The notes beneath the pieces were generated by a model. That model saw nothing but the letters and a program-made list of their open reading frames with translations, was not told the origin of the DNA and searched no databases. The position numbers and the translations under genes are program-made. From contig JBPRGH010000139.1 in the NCBI GenBank assembly GCA_051418055.1, positions 124,001 through 188,000 of the forward strand: DNA of 64,000 nucleotides, given 5' to 3'. Every line of letters begins with the position of its first letter. Positions within the stretch are counted from its first letter, which is position 1. The DNA is from JBPRGH01 sp051418055. GTDB taxonomy: Bacteria; Bacteroidota; Bacteroidia; Cytophagales; Cyclobacteriaceae. Positions 19,058-31,800 of the stretch are shown in pieces.

Positions 19058-21949
19058 ATGTGGTTAAAAAATCTTCCTTCTATTCTTAGTGTATTTCTTT
19101 TAATACCCTTTCTGAGTCAAGGACAGACATTACAAGGGCTTCCTTTCAGCAGGTATTATTCATCCCTTGACTATGAAGGAGGGATCCAGAACTGGAGCAT
19201 TACTCAAAATAAAGAAGGCTTATTATATGTAGCCAATAATTTTGGCCTTTTAGAATATGACGGTACATTTTGGAAGAGATACACTATTCCTAATCAAACT
19301 AAGGTACGCGATGTATTTATTGCCAATGATTCTAAAGTAGTGGTTGCCGGTCAGGGAGATTTTGGTTATTTCCAATATATCCCTGAAGGCATGCGGTATG
19401 TATCACTGGCAGACAGCTTACCTGATCAATTCAGGGACTTTGATGAGACATGGAGAGTATTCCAAAACAAAAACAAACTCATCTTCTGTACCTTTGATTA
19501 TTTTTTTGTATTTGACAACTATAAATTTTCAAGCGCTTACCCCTATCCTTCCCAACCGGAAAACTTCCACTTCATAAATAACACATTGTTTGTAAGCCTG
19601 GAGGATGAGGGGCTTATGTATTTTGATAATGATACTTTAAAATCGTTCCCAGGTGGCAACAGGTTTTCAGGACAGGATATATCGGTAATTTTACCTTTAG
19701 CCAATAACCACCTTCTTATAGGCACTTCTAATAATGGCATTTATACCTATAACGGTAAAGATTATAATCTATGGAACCCAAAGGATAATGAGATATTTAA
19801 ATCTTCCGGTATAAGAACGGCTCTGCGCCTGAAAAACGGGAATGTGGCTATCGGCACCCAAAATGAGGGGTTGCTTATAACTGATATTGAAGGAAAAATA
19901 CTCCAGCGCCTTAATAAGGGAAGAGGTTTAAATAACCGCACGGCTTTAGCTCTCTATCAGGATATATTGGGAAATCTATGGGTAGGTCATAACAATGGTA
20001 TAACTATGCTGGAGCTTTCATTACCCTTTTCTTTAATAAATGAACAAGTCGGGCTTTCCGGCACCGGATATGATGGTATATTTTATAATGACAAGGTGTA
20101 TTTAGCTACTAATAATGGCGTTTACACCAATTCAGTAGGAACTGATGACAAAAGCTTTACTTTAATCCCCAATAGTGAAGGGCAGGCTTATCATTTTAAT
20201 GTAATTGATAATCAACTTTTCATAGGTCATCATCGCGGATCATTTAAACTTGAATCAAATAAGGCAACACAATTTGCCAAAACACCTGGTACCTGGACTT
20301 ATTTTAAACTGAAAAAGCATCCGGATTATATGATTAGTGGAAATTATAATGGTCTGGCCATCTACAAAAAAGTAGATAATAATTTTCAATTTATAAGAAA
20401 GATAAAGGGTTTCAATGAATCATCGAGGGTAATGAAAGAGGATGATTCCGGAAATGTATGGATGACACATGGCTATAAAGGAGTATATAAATTGAGCTTT
20501 TTACCCTCACTTGATTCCGTTAGTGTTTCTTATTATGGAACTGATAAGGGATTCCCTTCAAAGAATTTAATCAATGTATGGCAAATAAATGATCAGCTTC
20601 TATTTACTACAGAATCAGGTATTTACCAATACAATAAGAAAGAGGATAAATTTGAGCCCAATAAAGCTTTTGAAGGAATACTGGCCAGTGATATTATCGT
20701 GAGTGATTTCAAAGAGGATGGCTTGGGTAATATTTATTACATATCAACTGATGAAATAGGGAAACTGGAAAAATTACCTAATAATCTTTATCAAAAAAGC
20801 TATAATATTTTTAACAGATTAAAAGGCCTGCTGAATGATGACCTTCAGAATTTATCTGTTATAAATAATGAAAATGTACTTTATGGGGCAAAGGAAGGTT
20901 TTATCGTTTATAATCCTTATTTACAACCTATTACTAATTTAGGATATAAAACATTGATCAGATCCATAAAAATCACATCACCACGTGATAGTATTATAAT
21001 GGCTGGAAATTATTTAAGGCATCAAACAACAATGGATGATCCTGAGAATGCTATTCCTAAATTCCCTTATCAACACAATTCATTGCAATTTATTTACAGT
21101 GCACCATTCTTTCAATCTACTAAAAATACTACCTATCAGTATAAACTTGAAGGGCTGGAGGATAACTGGAGCAGCTGGGTAGCAAAAACAGATAAGGAGT
21201 ATACTACTTTATCAGAGGGAACATATACTTTTAAAGTGAGGGCAAAAAATATTTATGAGGAAGTTGGTGAGACAGCTAGCTATACTTTCACAATATTACC
21301 TCCATGGTACCGATCTACCTGGGCTTATTTACTTTATGTCTCTTTAGTTTCAGGAACTTTAGGATTAAGTTTCTTTTATATAAAATCAGAACATGATAAA
21401 GAAAAAACATTGCTCCACATGAAGCAAAAGAAAGAAATTAATCGCATTGATAGTGAATTAAGATCCTCCGAAGAAAAACTCGAACATCTAAGAGCTGAAA
21501 AATTAAAAGTTGAGGTAGAAAATAAAGATAAGCAGCTGGCAACATCAACAATGCATTTAGTAAATAAAAACAGCTTTATCAACAGCGTAAAACAAGATGT
21601 TTCTAATATTTTAAAGAGAAGCAAAAACCAGGAGATAAAAAAAGAGCTAAATAGAATAGTAAATAACATTAATAAAAATATAACAGAAGATGACGATTGG
21701 GATCATTTTGCCATTCATTTTGACCAGGTACATGGAGATTTCACAAAAAGAATAAAAGAAAAACATCCGGAACTTACACCACAGGAAATGAAGCTAAGTG
21801 CTTATTTAAGAATGAACTTGTCAACAAAAGAAATAGCCCATCTTTTAAATATCTCAGTTAGAGGTGTTGAGATAGCACGCTATAGATTAAGGAAAAAACT
21901 TAACCTACAGAGATCCGATAATCTACAGGATTATATATTAAATTATTAA
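19058..21949 (+). CDS. Membrane one-component PUL regulator: beta-propeller sensor, Y_Y_Y, LuxR-type HTH
   Basis: A 963-residue sensor-regulator. A signal peptide is followed by a long periplasmic propeller of two-component-regulator-type blades (for example DILGNLWVGHNNGITML) to about residue 690. Next come a Y_Y_Y domain (TYQYKLEGLEDNWSSWV), one membrane helix (STWAYLLYVSLVSGTLGLSF), a charged coiled coil and a C-terminal LuxR-type HTH (LTPQEMKLSAYLRMNLSTKE, then ISVRGVEIARYRLRKKL). It lacks histidine-kinase, ATPase and receiver domains, unlike hybrid two-component systems. The inferred route is glycan sensing in the periplasm with direct DNA binding by a membrane-tethered end, controlling the divergent susC operon. 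Confidence 0.88.
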   Translation: MWLKNLPSILSVFLLIPFLSQGQTLQGLPFSRYYSSLDYEGGIQNWSITQNKEGLLYVANNFGLLEYDGTFWKRYTIPNQTKVRDVFIANDSKVVVAGQGDFGYFQYIPEGMRYVSLADSLPDQFRDFDETWRVFQNKNKLIFCTFDYFFVFDNYKFSSAYPYPSQPENFHFINNTLFVSLEDEGLMYFDNDTLKSFPGGNRFSGQDISVILPLANNHLLIGTSNNGIYTYNGKDYNLWNPKDNEIFKSSGIRTALRLKNGNVAIGTQNEGLLITDIEGKILQRLNKGRGLNNRTALALYQDILGNLWVGHNNGITMLELSLPFSLINEQVGLSGTGYDGIFYNDKVYLATNNGVYTNSVGTDDKSFTLIPNSEGQAYHFNVIDNQLFIGHHRGSFKLESNKATQFAKTPGTWTYFKLKKHPDYMISGNYNGLAIYKKVDNNFQFIRKIKGFNESSRVMKEDDSGNVWMTHGYKGVYKLSFLPSLDSVSVSYYGTDKGFPSKNLINVWQINDQLLFTTESGIYQYNKKEDKFEPNKAFEGILASDIIVSDFKEDGLGNIYYISTDEIGKLEKLPNNLYQKSYNIFNRLKGLLNDDLQNLSVINNENVLYGAKEGFIVYNPYLQPITNLGYKTLIRSIKITSPRDSIIMAGNYLRHQTTMDDPENAIPKFPYQHNSLQFIYSAPFFQSTKNTTYQYKLEGLEDNWSSWVAKTDKEYTTLSEGTYTFKVRAKNIYEEVGETASYTFTILPPWYRSTWAYLLYVSLVSGTLGLSFFYIKSEHDKEKTLLHMKQKKEINRIDSELRSSEEKLEHLRAEKLKVEVENKDKQLATSTMHLVNKNSFINSVKQDVSNILKRSKNQEIKKELNRIVNNINKNITEDDDWDHFAIHFDQVHGDFTKRIKEKHPELTPQEMKLSAYLRMNLSTKEIAHLLNISVRGVEIARYRLRKKLNLQRSDNLQDYILNY

Positions 21950-21968
21950 TTTATAAGTAATATCAAAT

Positions 21969-22889
21969 CTAAAAATAAGAAGGACATTCAAGCCCTTTAT
22001 GCAATCTTGGGATCTTGATGCGATAATTCAGCATAAATTCATGAGAGCCGCTTGAAAAGCTTCTTAAAGCAGACATAGTCATATCATAGGCATAGCCCAC
22101 ATGAAAATTTTCATTTATCTTCAATTCAAACATATAGATAAACCCTTCAGTGAGCCTGTAGGTAGCGCCAAGCCCAACTGATTCTTTTAGTATAAAATTA
22201 GAGCTGATATCAAAACTTACGGGTGCTCCTTCCTGAAAGCGTAATAAAGTAGAAGGGATTACCTTCAGGTCAGGACTAAGGTCATAGGTATTTCCGGCTG
22301 TAATAAAATAATTACGAGTACGTCTCGCCTCACTTAAAGTGCCTTCAAAATCAGATAACAACTCACTGTTTAATAGATAGGGCACTGAAAATCCAACATA
22401 AAACTCTCGGTTGGAATAAAATAATCCAGCCCCAAAATTAGGATTAAAGGCTGTCGTTCTAAAGAAAAAGGCTGTTCCCGGATCTTTTGGGTTAGTTTTT
22501 GTATAATCAGATTCTATATAATTAAAACCTCCCTGTAAACCAAATGAAAGGTTTCCGACAGGCATTTGTAATTTATAGGAATAGCTCATATATACATAGG
22601 TATCCTCATGAACTCCAATTACATCCTGTATCAGCATTAACCCAATCCCTACTTTATTTCTTACAAACCCGGAGTGTATAGTACCGGTGAATGTCTTAGG
22701 TGCACCCGGAAAATTCACCCATTGATTACGATACATAGCTGTGGCACTTAGCTGAACATGTGTGCCTGCATAAGCGGGGTTGATGATCAGCTGATCAAAC
22801 ATGTATAAAGAATTCACCGGTCGCTGTTGGGCAGACAAATTAAAAGCCAAAAAACCTATACACACTAATAATATCAACCTCTTCATCAT
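21969..22889 (-). CDS. PorP/SprF family type IX secretion outer-membrane protein
   Basis: The 306-residue beta-barrel has a signal peptide (LAFNLSAQQ) and the family signature YMFDQLIINPAYAGT, then YRNQWVNFPGAPKTFTGTIH. PorP/SprF proteins are outer-membrane partners needed for export or surface retention of particular T9SS cargo; Flavobacterium SprF for SprB is the classic case. Its ATG overlaps the stop of the giant adhesin gene as ATGA, implying translational coupling and a dedicated partnership. It converges with the PUL regulator gene across 19 bases. Confidence 0.92.
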   Translation of the reverse strand: MMKRLILLVCIGFLAFNLSAQQRPVNSLYMFDQLIINPAYAGTHVQLSATAMYRNQWVNFPGAPKTFTGTIHSGFVRNKVGIGLMLIQDVIGVHEDTYVYMSYSYKLQMPVGNLSFGLQGGFNYIESDYTKTNPKDPGTAFFFRTTAFNPNFGAGLFYSNREFYVGFSVPYLLNSELLSDFEGTLSEARRTRNYFITAGNTYDLSPDLKVIPSTLLRFQEGAPVSFDISSNFILKESVGLGATYRLTEGFIYMFELKINENFHVGYAYDMTMSALRSFSSGSHEFMLNYRIKIPRLHKGLECPSYF

Positions 22890-25800
22890 CGTACTAATTC
22901 TAAGTATCCTGCTATTGGTTTAGAACCATCTCTTTTATCAATTATATAGAAATACGTACCATCAGGAAGGTCTTCGCCTAATAAGTACATGCCGTTAACT
23001 CCTTCACCGGTAAACTTGACCGTAACGTTATCGTAGTTATCCGCCTCATAAACCAGGACTCCATTCCTGTTAAATATCTTTACATTATTACCCGGAAAAT
23101 TTGAAATACAATCTACATGGAAATAAGTATTTTGAGAATTTCCATTAGGAGTAACAAGGTTAAAATCAAGGATTTCAGTCGGTAAATTGGCTTGTCTTAC
23201 AGTCTCACAACCTTCAAAAGTGGTTACCGTAACCGTATAGATACCTGCAAAAATATCATAGATACCTGCCCCCTGGCCTACTTCAAAACCAAATTCATCG
23301 GTCCAGATCATATTTCTGACCTGTGCATCATTTACCATAGTCACCTCAATTGCACCAGTGGCAAATTCACAGGCTGATGGCCTTAAACGGAATTCAAAAT
23401 CTGCAAAAACAAGTTCCTCAGGAAGATTTATCGGAACCCTGTCTGAAGTACAGCCGGTTTCAAGATCTGTAGCCGTTACCTCGTAATCAGCAGAAGGCAG
23501 ATTTTTCACTATAATAAGGTCACTAAAGGAATTATTAGCCCCTTCATCATACCAGTCAAAATCATATCCCACAGTTTGCCCGTCCACCGAGGTACGTAAA
23601 GAACCATTAGGATCAATGCAGCTCGTTTGTGGAGCAACAACTTCAGGCGTAGGAAGAGGTACTTCAAGAGGATCAAATAATATTTCCTCTCCCGCAACGG
23701 AAATACAACCGGATATAATCCGCTCAACAGCCACAGTATAAGGTCCGGCATCTAATCCTGAAACCCTGTGCTTATCACTGAAATATGTTGAAGTATTTAT
23801 TGTATCCGGTGCATCAAACCATCGGAAATAGAAATCACTAACACGCTGACCATTATTTACATGAGCAGTTAACTGTCCGTTTGGTCTCGTTGCATCACAA
23901 TTTGTTACCGGATTATCCAACAGGATATTCACATCAGGATACTGCCTTTCATCGTTTATGTTATTAGACTCTATTGTAATACAACCGGTATTATTATCGG
24001 TAACAACAACGGTATAAGTGCCCTCAGGAAGAATATCCAGTCGATCCGCATTAGGATAGTCAGCTGCCTGAGCTGTATCAGGATTTGTCCCTACATACCA
24101 GTCGAAGGTATAATCCTCAGTATATGGATAGCCATTAATGCTGATAGTTTGTGCAAATACAACACCATTCGGCGATGTACACATTGTTAAAGGCTCAGAT
24201 CCCGTACGGACCTGCGGTAAGAATTTCTCACTCTCATCAATCACTACATATACTGCAGAATCAGTACAATTGGTGGTAGTGTTCCTTGTAATAACCTTGA
24301 AAAGACCTACAGGTAATTCATCTGCAGTACTTTGGTTACCACTTGTTACTGGTGCCGGTACATATCCTGGTAACCCTTCATAGTTACCATCCTGCTCTTC
24401 GTCAAATGTCCAGGTAAAATCATATCCAGGTCCTGTACTACCATCTTCCTCTACAGAAGTAGCTATCAGTTCAGCACCAAACGGTGGTCCTATACAATTG
24501 ATCTGAGGTACTGTCTGATCTATAGCGATATTTGGATATATTATAGAAGTATCATCAACATCAAATTCTTTAGGCTCCGACTCACAACCTGTTTCTAAAG
24601 AAGTAACAGTCACGAAATAATTCCCTGCCGCAAGAGCATTATCTATCCGGTTATCGGTATCTCCTAATTGTGTTGAAGGAATAAATTCTCCTTCAAACCA
24701 GGCATAGGTATAGTTATTGGCAAGCTCAATAGGATCAGTAACATCAGTTACGCCGCCAATAAGCATTCTTGTTACTTCTGCAGAACCTGAAGGATTACAA
24801 TCCAGAGGTACGACAACATCAACATCAATAATATTAGGCTCACTTGCAAGACTGTCAATTTGCAATTTAATACCAGCATCGATAGTACATCCCGTTAACG
24901 TGTTTAATACAGTCAGTGTATAATCACCATCAAGGGCGTTGGCAAGATCGCTGGTTGGTGAATTATCCGTACGTGTTATTGTTCCCGGCAAAGCACCGCC
25001 GTTATAGCTCCATGTAAAATCATAAGTATCCGTAGTACCATTTCTTTCGGAAGCAACTGCCGCAACAGAACCATTAGCCAGTAACGGGTCACATGCCGTA
25101 TTGGAATCAGCGGTAAGGTTAGCCTGAGGATCTTCGCTAAGATCATCAACATCTGCACGGAATGGTGCCGATTCACAGCCTGAACCTGGATTGTTACCTG
25201 AATTTTTTATAGCCTTCACAAAATAAGTTCCAGCTCCCATTCCGGCAAAATTTGCAGAATCAAGCTCAGCTCCCGTAATTACAGTCCCATTATCCTCATC
25301 CAGCAACTCATTACCGACAACTACCTCATTCTCATACCAGCGGAAAGTATAGTCAGGGACTGCAACAGGATTAGTCACCAGTACTTCAATACGACCATCA
25401 TCAAAGCAGATCATCTGATCCTGAATTTGTACATCAACTATATCAATTGGCTGAGGATTATCCTGCACGGTTATCGTACCGTTGGCCAAACAGCCTGTAG
25501 CATTATTCTCTATTCTTAATTTGTAAGTGCCTGGCGCGATTGTATCAGGACTTGTAGTAGTATAAGGACTGTTAATGTTATTTACATTATTTACCGTTGC
25601 ATCAACAGGATTAGATGTCCATACCAGATTATAATCACTGCCTACTCCAGGTGTACCTGCCACCTCTGATAATGTTACAGTAACAGAACCATCAAAACTG
25701 TTATCACAAGCTGTATTCTCTGTAGCTGATAAAACCAGCTGCGGAAGCTTACTAATATCTTTAATTTCCACGCGTACTGGTGCAGCCTGACATCCGTCCC

Positions 25801-28800
25801 CTGCTCCTGCTGTACCGGTATTTTTCGTCGCCAGGAACCAATAAGTACCAGCGCCAATTGAATCATAAGTTGTGTTATTAATTACCGGTTGTGTATCACC
25901 TACTCCTGTAGCTGCATCAAAATCTCCACCCCTTCTCCATTCGAAAGTATAATCAGCCAAAACCCCAGGACTCATCGCATTCACAGTAACACTACCCGAA
26001 GGATCACATAGATCCTGATCAAGTATGGCAATATCAGAATCCTGTACAACTGGTATACTAGGATTGTCCTCAACTGTAACAGTTCCATTTGCAGGACACC
26101 CAGATTCTATACTTGTCACCTGTATTGAATAAGTACCAGGCCTTAAATCTGTATAATTTGAATTCATCCCCGTAGTAATAGTATCAGGTGCGGGTAATTC
26201 ACCATTATCTGCAGTTAACCAGTCATAGAAATAATCTCCTGTTGTCCACGAAGTATCCTGTACGAAAACGCCTATTTCACCATCAGCTACTGTAGTATCA
26301 CATGAAGTGTTAGAAAGTGTTGTAAAACTTAAAACAGGATCAATAGCTCTGTCGATGATCCTGAAATCCAATGGACCAGCTTCACAACCAGCTCCCGGAC
26401 CAGTGGCTGATGCAAGTTTCTGTATTTTTAGCCAGTAAATACCCTCTCCAATGTCTGTATAATCAATTGAATCAAGATCAAAATCATTATCTACAACATT
26501 TAATGAATCAAATGTTGTACCGCTGGTCCAGAAATAATCATAATCCCCAACATCTGCACCGTCTCTTACTGTAGGTTCTACATCAGTCACTGTAATTCTA
26601 CCTGAATTGTAACATAACAGCTGATCAATAATATCTGCCTGTACTTCCTGAATATCAGGGATAATAGGATTATCAACTATAGTTACCTGTCCTGTAGCAT
26701 CACAGCCTGTTGCTGTATTTAATACCGTTACATCAAAGGTTCCAGGCTGTATATCACTCCATGTCTCATTATTTGAAACATTTGTACGGTTATCAAGATC
26801 TGATTCTGAAGATGCTGCCCAGCTAAAATTATACCCTGTAGTTGTTGAATTCCAGGTAGTATCAGTTACTATTACTTCAATAGAACCATCTGCAGCTGTT
26901 ATATCACATGCTGTACTTACTGTTGTATTAAAATCAACTATCGGATTGATATGCTTATCAAGTATAGTGAAGCTTCTTGGTGAAGAGGCACATCCTGCAC
27001 CTACTCCGGGAGCTGCAGACTCCTTCTGTATAACCAGCCAGTATTTACCTGCCCCGATTGAATTATAATCAACAGAATCAAGCACATGATCATTGTCCAC
27101 TAATGCATTCGCAGTGTTATATGTAGCTGACCTTGTCCATTGATAGTTGTAATCAACAGTATCCAAACCATCTCTATCCGGCGGTGCAACATCAGTTATC
27201 GATATACTTCCCGAAGGATCACATAAAAGCTGATCAATTATATTTACCTGCACATCCTGAATATCAGGGAAAATCGGATTGAATGGTATTGATACTGTAC
27301 CGGTTTGATCACAACCGGTATCATTATTTCTTACGGTTACTGCATATGTTCCCTGCTGCAGATCTGCCCATGATTCATTTACTGTTACCCCTGTTCGGTC
27401 TGTTGCATCAGCATCCGGCGCAGAAGTCCATGAATAATCGAAACCACCAATATAGAAACCTGAGGTATCTGTGACAGCAATAGCTATCTGACCATCGGCC
27501 ACAGTTAAATCACAAGCTGTATTTGCTGTAGGAGTAAGATCGAGAACCGGATCAATTGATTTATCCTCAATATCAATACGGAAAGGTGCTGAGCGACAAC
27601 CTGCTCCCGGAGGATTGCCAAGTCCTCTTATTGCCTCAACAAAATAAGTTCCAGCTCCGATTGAAGCATAATTAAGTGAATCAATTTCATCAACAAGGAT
27701 AGTATTATTACTGCCATCTTTAAGTGTATCCTGAGAAGATGCGTCGGAGAACCAGTTAAAATTAAATTCTGTTTTAGGAACAGTTGTTGTTCCATTCAGA
27801 GAAACAGCTGTAACGATCGCACTACCACTATTTACACAATGTAGCTGCGGATCGGACTCGCCATCTACAATATATATCGGCTGTTCATTTTTAATTATTG
27901 TTATGCTTTTCGTTACTGTACAGCCTGTATTATTATTTTCAACAGCAAATGAATAAGTGCCATCCTCAAGGTCAGGTATAGAGTCTAATTTCGCCGGTTG
28001 AGTTAACGAATATCCATTTGGACCAGAAATACTTACAGTATAATCATCTCCCGGCTTACCTGTATAACTTAAAGTATCCCAATATATATCTGCCAATGCA
28101 TATTCAATGCTACCTTCAAAAATAAGATTATCACATGAGGTATTGCTATTTGCTGCTAAATCAATAGTAGGATCTTCAGAAACATCATCTATCTGTACCT
28201 GGAATGGTGCTGTAGTACAACCAATACCACCTGATAATGAGAAATTATCACGTAATTTATGAGCAACCACATAATAATTACCCGGTGCTAACTCATCCAG
28301 ATAATCACCACCAGTATCGGCAGCGGGATCTCCTGCAGTAAATGCTGATATTGCCGTGGTAGTATCAGCATTTGAGTAATAACGGAAATTATAATCCCTA
28401 AGGTCCTCGGCTGTTCCCTTTAAAAGATTCAGGGAAATAACTTCTGAAGCACCTGAAGGGTCACAGAAAATGGCAGAATCTATATCTACACTTCCATCAA
28501 CCATTTCAGCAATTGCAGGATCATCGAGAATTGTATATTGCTTTACCGTCTGGCAGCTGCTTGCATCATCAGTTACGGTAACTTCATATGCCTGAGGTGC
28601 TAAATTATTAAAAGAGATATTATCCTGATTAGGATCATAATCCAAAGTCCCGGATACAGGGCTAATTGCACCTGAAACAGGATTTAATACTGCTGTATAA
28701 GATCCAATTGCAGTAGAATCTTCATTATGTTTGGCAATAAACAGTGAGATTGAACCATCAGAATTAGAGATACCACACGCAGAATTTGCGATCAGGTCAC

Positions 28801-31800
28801 CATCTAATGTTACTACAGGTTTACGTGCCAGCGCATCTATTTCAATTACCTTATATACGGGGCAATTTGAGACATTGTTAATTACTTCTACAGTATAAAA
28901 ATCAGGAGCCAGATCAAAAACTTTAGTAGAATCAGAATCTGTTAACGGTTGAGTCACTGTTAATGCATTTGTAGGGTCTGAATTTTGTCCCTGATACACA
29001 TTATAAGTAAATTCTGTCTGTAATGTATCTGCCCCTGTAGATGATAAGGTATATATTCTTAAATTTCCATCCCCAACATCATACGGACAAAGAGTAGAGT
29101 TATCCTGAGCAGTAGTTATTTGATGTGCATTAATAAATGGCAGATCCACTGTCTGATACTCTTTACATCCTGTAGTATTATGGGTAACGACCACAGTGTA
29201 AATCCCTTGAATTAAATTTTTTAAGGTATCAGCATCTTCATCAAAAATATTTCTTAAGGAACCTCCGGTAAATTGCGGTGGGTTAGTAAAAAAGTTGACA
29301 GAATCATTTGTAGGACCGCCATTATACCATTCAAAATCAAAAATACTTGTTGCCCCTTCTGGTCCATAAGTAGGATCAGCTCCTATTTCACCATCATTAT
29401 CATTACAGAAACTGGGCTTCTTGATATAATTAATATCGATGGCTATATTTTCAGTTTCATTAATCACTTCTATTGATTCTGGCTGAGAAGTACAGGAAGT
29501 ACTATCAACAACTGCTACTACTGTATAAAATTCAGGAATAAGCTGGGTTATACGTCCATCATCAGTCTGAACAGAATCTGCATTAGCAATAACATTAGAT
29601 GAAATTGATTCTTCTCCCATCATCCAGTGGAATGTAAAGCCATCCTGAGAAGGCCCCTGAGTTCCAATTGTTACCTGTGCCAATAATTCACCATCAGGAT
29701 TGTCACAAACTGTTAATCCACTGACCATTGTTGTCTGCACCTGTGGAATTACTATAGATTCCTGAAGAAATCCTGATTTTGTATTAATACACCCCGTTGC
29801 TTCTTCAAGTACTCTTATGGTATAATTTCGATTACCTGGTAACTGTATTGCCGAATCAGGCTCTACAATTACTCCAAAACCGGCATCTGCAAGGGCAGCT
29901 GTAGTATCGGTACCAACAAACCATTTATAATTAAATAATGATGGATCCGCACCCCCATTGACAATTGCCTCGGCCATTCCATTAAATGTGGTACAGCTTG
30001 TCTGGTCTTTCCTATTCAGAACAATAGATGGAAGAACAGTAATATCCTCCACCTCTGCTGTCAATGGGTCGGAGCTACAGCCTAATGAATCTATATAAGC
30101 TACCGAAGTATAGAATGCAGCATTAAGTTCTGTTAACTCTGGTATAAGCAGATTATCATTAAAATTAGCTGCAGTGGTATCTGAGCCGTTAAACCAGTCA
30201 AAATTATAGTTGCTGAAATTTGTAACTGTATCACCTTTATAAAGAACGCCAAAGGCTACTGAACCATTATAACTTCCGGCTGTTGCCAAATCAGGATCAC
30301 AAATGGAATTATCTTCAATATTTTTTACATATAAGATCGGAAGTGAAGAAGAATCCTGTACCTGGATAGTCTGTGTATTTATACAGCCTGTTCCAAGATT
30401 TGTAACCAATACAGTATATCGATTATTATTCAGCTCTCCTAAAAGATTTTCAGCTACTTCATTTTCAGTACCTGATATAAAGTTCCATTTTGTGCCTGTA
30501 GCAGTTGTTGTATCTGTCCCCTCATACCACTGATAATCATAATTTCCCACATCCGATACGGAAGCTACCGCAATACCATTAGCGAGCGAAGGATCACAAG
30601 CCGTCATAGCCTGAACGTTTACACTCACAGGAGGCAATATCTTGTCTTCTGCAACAGTAACATTTGCAGGGTCTGAAATACACCCAAGAACAGTGTTTTC
30701 AACTTTTACTGTATAGCTACTATCAGGAATATTAGCCAGGATATTATCTGTATCTGTCATTCCCGGAACATTTGTGGTCGTTACAGGATCTGTATTTTCA
30801 AAAGTCCAGGTGAAAACATAATCTGTAAAATCAATTACAGGGGATCCTCCACCATTAGGATCATTAACTGTCGCAGTAATAGAGCCATCAAAATTGACAG
30901 AAGGGTCGGTAAGGCTAGGATCACATATTGTATTTGGCGTAGTAGCAAATGCCATTGTTGGCAAAGTACTACTGTCCGGAACAATGAAAGGTACAATTTC
31001 AAGACAACCCGATGTTTGATCAATTACCCTTACAGTATATTGATTATTACCTATAGAACCCATTAGATTTAAAGCAGTATCAATTACTGAAACTGTAGCT
31101 CCACTGGTATCCGCACCTGCAAAATACTTAAAATTAAATGGTCCGGTAAGATTAGTTACTGTTGTAATAGCTGAACCATTTGCCAGATTATCATCACATG
31201 CTGTATTTGCAGTAATATCAAGGCCCAGAACAGGTATAACAGTTTGATCAGCCACAGTAGTTGTTTTAACATCAGCAACACATCCTAATTCAGTATTCGC
31301 GACTGTTACATTATAAGTACTATCAGGAACATTATTTAGCAGGTTATTAGTAGCCGTTGATCCATTAATGCTTGTTAAAACATCACTTCCGTTACTGAAT
31401 TCCCAGGTAAACACATAATCAGTAAAATTATTTACAGGAGATCCGTTACCACCATTAGTATCTGTAACTGTTGCTGTAACTGATCCATTGAAACTAACAG
31501 CTGGAGACGTAAGTAATGGATCACATATTGTATTTGGCGTGGTAGTTAATGAAACAACAGGCAACGCACTAATATCTGAAACAGTTATTGGCTCCAGATC
31601 CAGACATCCTGAAGAAAGATTTATTGTTCTTACTGTATATTGTGAATTTCCTAAAAGATCAGTAGCCGTATTCGTGGAGAACAATCTGTTTCCTGTTGTA
31701 TCCGTACCGGTAAACCATGTAAAGCTATAGCCGACTGTGGTTAACGTTCCATTTTCATCCACCAGTGCCACTGCTGCACCATTAGAAAGACTATCCACAC

